From: Desulfosporosinus sp. OT
GTDB taxonomy: Bacteria; Bacillota; Desulfitobacteriia; Desulfitobacteriales; Desulfitobacteriaceae
Direction: 5' to 3'
Assembly: GCF_000224515.1 (NCBI RefSeq)
Contig: NZ_AGAF01000012.1
Coordinates: 1 to 41,569, forward strand
Length of the DNA: 41,569 nucleotides
Of the stretch, positions 36,808 through 41,569 are shown one piece after another. The notes below the pieces were generated by a model, which had not been told where the DNA came from, did not search any database, and saw nothing but the letters and a program-made list of their open reading frames with translations. Within the stretch, counting starts at the first letter, position 1. Every line of letters starts with the position of its first letter. The translations under genes and the position numbers were made by a program.

Positions 36808-38298
36808 ATGGAAACCAATCTATCACGACTGGGATATTTAATGAAGTTGTTGGAGATCTCGGGAAGGGAACTTGCTAATGAGCTTGTGATTGATATCACC
36901 AATATTAGCAAGTGGAAAAATAATCAAAGAAAGTTAACCTATAAATCAAAATACTCCCGTCAGATTGCTGAATATTTTTTGCAAAGCCCTTTGCAGAATA
37001 AACACACCAAAATTATTGAACTTCTCAGGCTTTCTATGCCGGATTTAAATACCGATAGTTCCCAGCAACTCATCGAAGCCTTGCGTATTTGGCTCACGGA
37101 ACAAGATTCCGATGAAACAGATATCCTAAAACTGCAGCCTTTGAACAGCCAAAATCCGGTTAACGGATACCTAACTCAGTCAATCGTCTATACTGGGTAT
37201 CTAGGGATTGAGGAGTCTCTGGAAGAATTCTGGAAGTATACACTTCGAGTTCCGCCTGGTCAAGAAATTTTACTTGCTGATTACCGGGATATCAACTTTG
37301 ACATCGAAGATCAGGCCAGAATTGAGCGCCTCATGAGGTTATTTATTAACGCTGCCAAGTATGGACATACCATAAAAATCATTGACTGTGCTACAGATGA
37401 GGCCAGGCCCTATCTGGCAATTTTCCGTTGGTTGCCGATGTATCTGTCTGAGAATGTGGAGGTCTGGCGTTTTCCTGATTACTTTAAGAGAGAAACAAGA
37501 ATGAGCACGTTTGTTTTACCCAATGAAATGGTTTTAAACAGCCTGGCCATCGACTCTTATCCAGACGAGCATCAGAATATCCTTTTCAAGGATAAAGCAA
37601 CCGTCAGCTTTTGGGAAAAAAGTGTTCGGGCCACCTTAATGAAATCAGAGAAAATGATTGAAACAATTTATAGCTCTGACGTTTTGAACATGCTTGAAAT
37701 TCTGGATCGTTACTTGAAGTCCAGACAGTTAACCTACATGTTAAATCCTGTCCCTACATTTCGAAATATGAGTGTGGAATTGTTAACCAGTATTCTCAGG
37801 GAAAACCAGGTAGAAGAAGAAATAATAAATATCTGTCTCGAAGCCAATCGAAAAACACGAGCTATCCGAGAGCGGTGTCAATATCTCCAAATTTATGATT
37901 TAGATGCCATTGAAGCGGCGGTTTATAAGGAACGCCTAATTGATTATGATTTATCCGTCATCTGTGGTAAAGAAATACTAGTATCTAAAAAACACTTGCG
38001 TTTGCAACTTGAACATCTGCTCAGCATCGAACACACCAAGGATTATTCGATTACCTTAACCTCATTTTCCTCGTTAGGTCTGATTACAACCCAGATCAGC
38101 ATGATTGTACAGGATGACAGCCTGGTTGTCGCCTGGAACTCAGAAAAATATTCACGCCGCATGTATTGTCGTGAAATTGTCGTTGTGAATGGCTTTTACA
38201 CCTATATGGATGAATTATGGAAGGCGATACCTCCTGTTTGCAAGAGCAAAGAATGGACGGATAAACAGTTTAAGCGGTTAATCGAAATGCTCAAATAA
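36808..38298 (+). CDS. HTH-domain regulator of unknown ligand
   Basis: 496 aa. Residues about 5-55 form a helix-turn-helix (LMKLLEISGRELANELVIDI, TNISKWKNNQRKL) of the Cro/CI kind. The remaining 440 residues are of mixed alpha/beta character and match no domain I know; notable stretches are REIVVVNGFYTYMDELWKAI near the end and CQYLQIYDLDAIEAA in the middle. No membrane segment. It is likely a one-component transcription factor with a large sensor. The permease/ligase operon begins 470 bp downstream in the same direction, behind its own promoter, and may be its target. The ATG has only a modest AGGACAGG before it. Confidence 0.6.
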   Translation: METNLSRLGYLMKLLEISGRELANELVIDITNISKWKNNQRKLTYKSKYSRQIAEYFLQSPLQNKHTKIIELLRLSMPDLNTDSSQQLIEALRIWLTEQDSDETDILKLQPLNSQNPVNGYLTQSIVYTGYLGIEESLEEFWKYTLRVPPGQEILLADYRDINFDIEDQARIERLMRLFINAAKYGHTIKIIDCATDEARPYLAIFRWLPMYLSENVEVWRFPDYFKRETRMSTFVLPNEMVLNSLAIDSYPDEHQNILFKDKATVSFWEKSVRATLMKSEKMIETIYSSDVLNMLEILDRYLKSRQLTYMLNPVPTFRNMSVELLTSILRENQVEEEIINICLEANRKTRAIRERCQYLQIYDLDAIEAAVYKERLIDYDLSVICGKEILVSKKHLRLQLEHLLSIEHTKDYSITLTSFSSLGLITTQISMIVQDDSLVVAWNSEKYSRRMYCREIVVVNGFYTYMDELWKAIPPVCKSKEWTDKQFKRLIEMLK

Positions 38299-38368
38299 TT
38301 ATTAAAGGGAAGGAAAGAGAAATCCTATATTGGCAAAAAGTTGGCATAATTAAATATAGAATTTGTTA

Positions 38369-38397
38369 TTGACAAAATATTGGCGACATATTAAGAT
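38369..38397 (+). promoter_or_regulatory. Sigma-A promoter of the permease-ligase operon
   Basis: Consensus TTGACA (38369-38374), 17-bp spacer, TAAGAT (38392-38397). Transcription would begin near 38404, about 20 nt before the first terminator hairpin. Confidence 0.75.
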
Positions 38398-38425
38398 GAT
38401 AGCAATTAGTTCATCATTTCAAATG

Positions 38426-38483
38426 ACAAAGGCGTTATTTGAATCGATTTCGGTCGATTCAGATAGCGCCTTTGTTTTCTTTA
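38426..38483 (+). terminator. Leader terminator 1
   Basis: Stem ACAAAGGCG / CGCCTTTGT with an inner TGAATCGA/TCGATTCA, tail TTTCTTT. Shares sequence with terminator 2. Confidence 0.85.
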
Positions 38484-38706
38484 TACTAGTCAGAAAGTAA
38501 CTTCGTTAAATACTTTCTGGAAGCATAAGTGCAACTAAGGCGGTTGCCTTCGCGAGGCTAACAAGAAGGCTAATCCGTGCGAAGACAGTGTCTTCGTGGG
38601 CGCCCGCCAAGTTTTCTTTATCTGCAAAGGAGGTACGGTTATGAAGATTAAATGAAGGTTACTTCTTGCTCAACGCTTTGATCATGATCGCTTCGATTAC
38701 CAAATA

Positions 38707-38755
38707 ACAAGGGCGATATTTGAATAATATTCAGGTTGCGTCCTTGTATTTTTAA
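38707..38755 (+). terminator. Leader terminator 2
   Basis: Stem ACAAGG...CCTTGT with inner TGAAT/ATTCA, tail ATTTTTAAG, ending just before the AGGGAGG of the permease gene. It is aligned with terminator 1 over ACAA-GGCG-TATTTGAAT and ATTCAG-T-GCG-TTGT, so the two are duplicates. Reading through it is required for operon expression. Confidence 0.8.
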
Positions 38756-38769
38756 GGGAGGAAAATGAG

Positions 38770-40191
38770 ATGAGAAGTACAAAGAAATTAGGTTTATTTA
38801 GTGCTACAGCAACAGGTATCGGTTTGATTGTCGCCACAAGCTGTCTCGTATCTTTGGGAACTGGAGTAGGTTTAGCAGGTTCAGGTTTTGTCTTGCCTCT
38901 AGCAATCGCTGTTATCTTAAACGTATTTGTCGCTTTTTCCTTTACGGAACTTCATTCCCTGATGCCTAATGTTGAGGGCGGTCTCGGTCAGTATACGGCA
39001 ACCGCGCTCGGACCGGTTCCTTCAATCATTTCCAACGTCTCTGCCTACGTACTTTGCATGGCTTTTGCAGCGAGTGCCGAAGCTGCTATGTTTGGCATCG
39101 TGTTCACCCAGACATTTTTTCCCGGTTTGAACCCGGCGTTGGCCAGCGCAGTCTTAACGATCCTTTTACTGATTACGAATATTCGGGGGATTGACATGTT
39201 TGCCAAAATCCAAAACCTGTCCGTCGTGCTGCTTGTTGGGTCACTAGTTGTGATGGCCTTCATCAGCTTTTTCGACTTAGGTACAGGTCAAGTGGTAACT
39301 GCTGCCGCCCAAACAACACCAGCAATCACCGATGTTCCCGGACTAGCCGGACTTTCGGCTCTGGCATTCTGGTTATTTATCGGGATCGAATTTGTCATTC
39401 CGATTTCCAATGACTTGAAGAACCCCAAACGAGATGTTTTTCTCGCGATGGTCATTGGTTTGGTTATCTTGTTCGTGGTCCAGATGTTTCTCGGTTTAGG
39501 TATGACTCATTATGTTGTACTCTCCGATCTGGCCAGCGCACCCATGCCGCATATGTTATTTGCTGAAAATCTTATGGGATCTGTCGGAAAGTATTGGATG
39601 GGCTTTGTGACAATTTTCGCAGTTGTCAGTACTCTGAATACCGTCCTGGCCAGTTGCACCAGAATCATGGCCGGAATGGCTCAAGGAGGTATGCTTCCCG
39701 ATTTATTTGCAGTCGAAAACAAGCATAATGTTCCCTACGCCGGTATCATTCTGCTCAGCGTTATAATCATAGCAACCGTGTCATCTGGACTGGGCTCATC
39801 GAGTGATTTGGTTACTGTGATTCTGACTGGTGCTTGTTTCTGGCTGGTTGCTTACATCATTACCCACATCAATGTATTGGTTCTGCGCAAACGATACCCG
39901 GCCATGGAAAGAAACCGAAAACTCGTGTTGCTAGGGTTACCTCAAGTGCTTGGAATAATCGGTTGCCTGTACATGATCGCCAATATCAGTTCGGATCCGG
40001 ATGCTAAAAAGCTAATTTTTAAGATCTTCGGTATTGCCCTCCTAATATTGACGGTCTATTCCGTTGCCTGGGTCAAGTTCGTGATGAAGAAAGGCATTTT
40101 CGAAGCAGTGCCAATTGAGGAAGTTCTCAAGGGCGGGCCGGTCGCTGAAGAATCCCTGGAATTGGTACAGCCAACTGTTAAAGCAATTTGA
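38770..40191 (+). CDS. APC-family amino acid/amine permease
   Basis: 473 aa with 12-13 membrane helices. The opening LGLFSATATGIGLIVATSCL and SGFVLPLAIAVILNVFVAFS place it in the APC superfamily, and FWLFIGIEFVIPISNDLKNPKRD is the conserved helix-6 to loop-7 region. The next gene, a glutamine-synthetase-like ligase 23 bp downstream, suggests that the substrate is an amine or amino acid that is then glutamylated. AGGGAGG stands before the ATG; an ATG at 38763 gives only two codons. Expression is controlled by the leader with two terminators. Confidence 0.85.
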   Translation: MRSTKKLGLFSATATGIGLIVATSCLVSLGTGVGLAGSGFVLPLAIAVILNVFVAFSFTELHSLMPNVEGGLGQYTATALGPVPSIISNVSAYVLCMAFAASAEAAMFGIVFTQTFFPGLNPALASAVLTILLLITNIRGIDMFAKIQNLSVVLLVGSLVVMAFISFFDLGTGQVVTAAAQTTPAITDVPGLAGLSALAFWLFIGIEFVIPISNDLKNPKRDVFLAMVIGLVILFVVQMFLGLGMTHYVVLSDLASAPMPHMLFAENLMGSVGKYWMGFVTIFAVVSTLNTVLASCTRIMAGMAQGGMLPDLFAVENKHNVPYAGIILLSVIIIATVSSGLGSSSDLVTVILTGACFWLVAYIITHINVLVLRKRYPAMERNRKLVLLGLPQVLGIIGCLYMIANISSDPDAKKLIFKIFGIALLILTVYSVAWVKFVMKKGIFEAVPIEEVLKGGPVAEESLELVQPTVKAI

Positions 40192-40214
40192 TTGAATTCA
40201 AAGGAGATGATTCT

Positions 40215-41569
40215 ATGGCTCGCGATAGTTTTACCGGCAGTATAATACATACCTTTGAGGACATTAAACATTTGATTAAAGAAAACGATATTGAAATGAT
40301 TCGCCTGGAATACACAGATATATTGGGTATTAACCGTGGGAAACTCATGCCCGTGGAAATGATTGACGAAGTATTTGAGAATGGGATCAGTTTTGGTGCA
40401 GGCAGCCTATGTATTGGATTTGATAACAGTGTTTCCCTAAGCAAAGGATTTCTGGAAACCATCGATGATATGAAGGTTGTTGCCGATCCATCGACTTTTG
40501 TTGTTTTGCCCCATGAAAAAAGAACCGCGTTATTGCTGGGAGATATGTACTATCACGGTCAACCAATGCAACAATCGCCCAGGGCGTTTCTCAAGCGCAT
40601 AATCCAGGAATATCACAAACTAGGTCTGGATCCGATCGCTGCCAGCGAACTTGAGTTTTTCGTTTATAGGAAACAGCCTGATGGCAGTATTGAACCATAC
40701 ACCAACCAGCCGGCTAATTGTTATACGAGCAATAAACGCAGTGACCCCCTCGACTTCTTGTCGAAACTGACTAAAACGTTTACAAGAATGGACTTTAATG
40801 TGCTCTATATGAACCATGAATATTATCCTAGTCAGTTCGAGTATAACTGGTCACACGCTAAAGCACTTCGCTGCGCTGATGAAACAACGTTATTCAAGGG
40901 TATTAGTAAAGATATTGCTGAATCAAACAATATGATGGTTACCTTTATGGGAAAACCTAAGATTGCTGACGGCGGCAGCGGATGTCATTTTCATATCTCC
41001 CTTAATAATTTGGAAACCGGCCAAAACGTATTTGGTGATGCCAGCAAAGACGATGGTATCGCTGAGATTATGAAATATTTCATAGGCGGCATTTGCAAAC
41101 ATGCCCTGTCCTTAACGGCCTTCCTGGCACCCACCGTCAATTGCTACAAACGTTTTCAGCCTGATTCCTTTGCCCCCATTTATATCGGCTGGGGTTATGA
41201 TAACCGAACCACTTATATCCGGATACCGCAGGAACGAGGCAAGTCCACACGTGTGGAGGTCCGAGCTGCCAGCGCAGCAACCAATCCCTATCTTGCTTTA
41301 GGCGGCATGCTTGCAGCAGGATTGGATGGAATTCAAAACAAAATCGAACCACCGGAAGTGATCACCACTGATCTTTACCACGATGAAGCACGACAACAGG
41401 AGGTAGTGCCTAGGAGCTTGTTTAGAGCGCTGGCCTTATTACAACAGGATCAATGGCTATGTGATTGTGTAAATCATGAATTGATCGATATTTTTGTGAA
41501 TCTAAAAACTCGAGAAGTTGACAGTTTTGCCAAATTTGTTACTGACTGGGAATGGGATACTTACTCCTA
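40215..41569 (+). CDS. Glutamine-synthetase-like ligase, cut by the window end
   Basis: 451 codons are visible and no stop is reached, so the gene runs past the end; about 450-460 aa is the usual length. Glutamine-synthetase motifs are present: metal ligands E145 and E147 (ASELEFF), H201/E202 (NHEYYPSQFEY), G256-C-H258-F-H260 in SGCHFHISL, R313 in NCYKRF, and RVEVR (346-350) with ATNPYLALGG. The usual RxPD after the RxExR is AAS here, which departs from classical GlnA and is seen in gamma-glutamyl-amine ligases. With the permease upstream, a gamma-glutamylation pathway for an amine is plausible. AAGGAGA precedes the ATG. Confidence 0.85.
   Translation, partial: MARDSFTGSIIHTFEDIKHLIKENDIEMIRLEYTDILGINRGKLMPVEMIDEVFENGISFGAGSLCIGFDNSVSLSKGFLETIDDMKVVADPSTFVVLPHEKRTALLLGDMYYHGQPMQQSPRAFLKRIIQEYHKLGLDPIAASELEFFVYRKQPDGSIEPYTNQPANCYTSNKRSDPLDFLSKLTKTFTRMDFNVLYMNHEYYPSQFEYNWSHAKALRCADETTLFKGISKDIAESNNMMVTFMGKPKIADGGSGCHFHISLNNLETGQNVFGDASKDDGIAEIMKYFIGGICKHALSLTAFLAPTVNCYKRFQPDSFAPIYIGWGYDNRTTYIRIPQERGKSTRVEVRAASAATNPYLALGGMLAAGLDGIQNKIEPPEVITTDLYHDEARQQEVVPRSLFRALALLQQDQWLCDCVNHELIDIFVNLKTREVDSFAKFVTDWEWDTYS

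Larger units (their letters stand above)
38299..38769 (+). promoter_or_regulatory. Complex leader of the permease-ligase operon
   Basis: A 366-nt leader from about 38404, with terminator 1, a hairpin CAGAAAGTA/TACTTTCTG (38491-38519), and a fold at about 38536-38610 with alternative pairings (CTTCGC/GCGAAG against GAAGAC/GTCTTC). Three tiny frames follow: 38641-38655 (MKIK, with perfect AAAGGAGG 7 bp upstream), 38652-38681 (MKVTSCSTL, ATGA overlap) and 38684-38707 (MIASITK, stopping at the first base of terminator 2). The layout suggests attenuation, perhaps translation-linked. No known riboswitch consensus was recognised. Confidence 0.55.

Noticed and set aside
38330-38346. Sigma-54-like GG-N10-GC in TTGGCAAAAAGTTGGCAT
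   Set aside because: The -12 element reads TGGC instead of TTGC, and a good sigma-A promoter (TTGACA-N17-TAAGAT) lies just downstream.
38520-38640. Known riboswitch class (glutamine, guanidine, lysine, T-box) in the leader
   Set aside because: I looked for their conserved blocks and found none; the region is left as an unassigned fold.

Overview
The window looks like chromosome of a low-to-mid GC, endospore-forming anaerobic Firmicute of the Desulfosporosinus/Desulfitobacterium (Peptococcaceae) kind. This rests on a Spo0E-type phosphatase, CWB2 cell-wall-anchored surface proteins, Gram-positive Shine-Dalgarno sites with many TTG/GTG starts, an RFN (FMN) riboswitch, a lactate permease, and paired U32 iron-sulfur proteins typical of anaerobes. 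The genus is inference. I saw no rRNA, tRNA or CRISPR array.

Layout. 1-3.6 kb: rifamycin phosphotransferase (rph) and a convergent DoxX-family gene with a palindromic operator. 3.9-10.3 kb: accessory region with a duplicated 65-bp hairpin repeat, a DUF2975/HTH/DUF4153 membrane operon (DUF2975 frameshifted), a truncated IS3 orfA, an AraC-GyrI regulator, a divergent XRE pair around four spaced operator dyads, and a small spo0E-like gene. 10.4-12.4 kb: a UbiV-like/UbiU-like U32 pair, the second frameshifted in an A8 run. 12.6-16.2 kb: DUF3160 lipoprotein, EF-hand/VCBS-like secreted protein and NRDE protein in one operon. 16.2-19.9 kb: LysR with a divergent YjeH-like permease, then an EamA transporter behind an FMN riboswitch. 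20.4-22.2 kb: lactate permease with a promoter and a GntR-type operator. 22.5-24.2 kb: a frameshifted small membrane protein and a MntA/HepT toxin-antitoxin pair. 24.4-26.6 kb: TDT/TehA transporter with a PocR-AraC regulator. 27.4-29.3 kb: HGSNAT-like membrane acyltransferase and a broken ABM monooxygenase. 29.7-36.6 kb: two large CWB2 surface proteins, the second with two seven-bladed RCC1 propellers, separated by a compact, highly folded 160-nt element. 36.8 kb to the end: a 496-aa HTH regulator of unknown ligand, then an APC permease and a glutamine-synthetase-like ligase (cut by the window end) behind a 366-nt leader with two homologous terminator hairpins.

Working together. The right end reads as an amine or amino-acid uptake and gamma-glutamylation unit under attenuation control. 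The middle holds metabolite transport with visible control (FMN riboswitch, LldR-type operator, LysR dyad). The surface genes form an envelope locus. At least four genes carry frameshifts, several in short homopolymers, so either sequencing indels or real decay should be considered.
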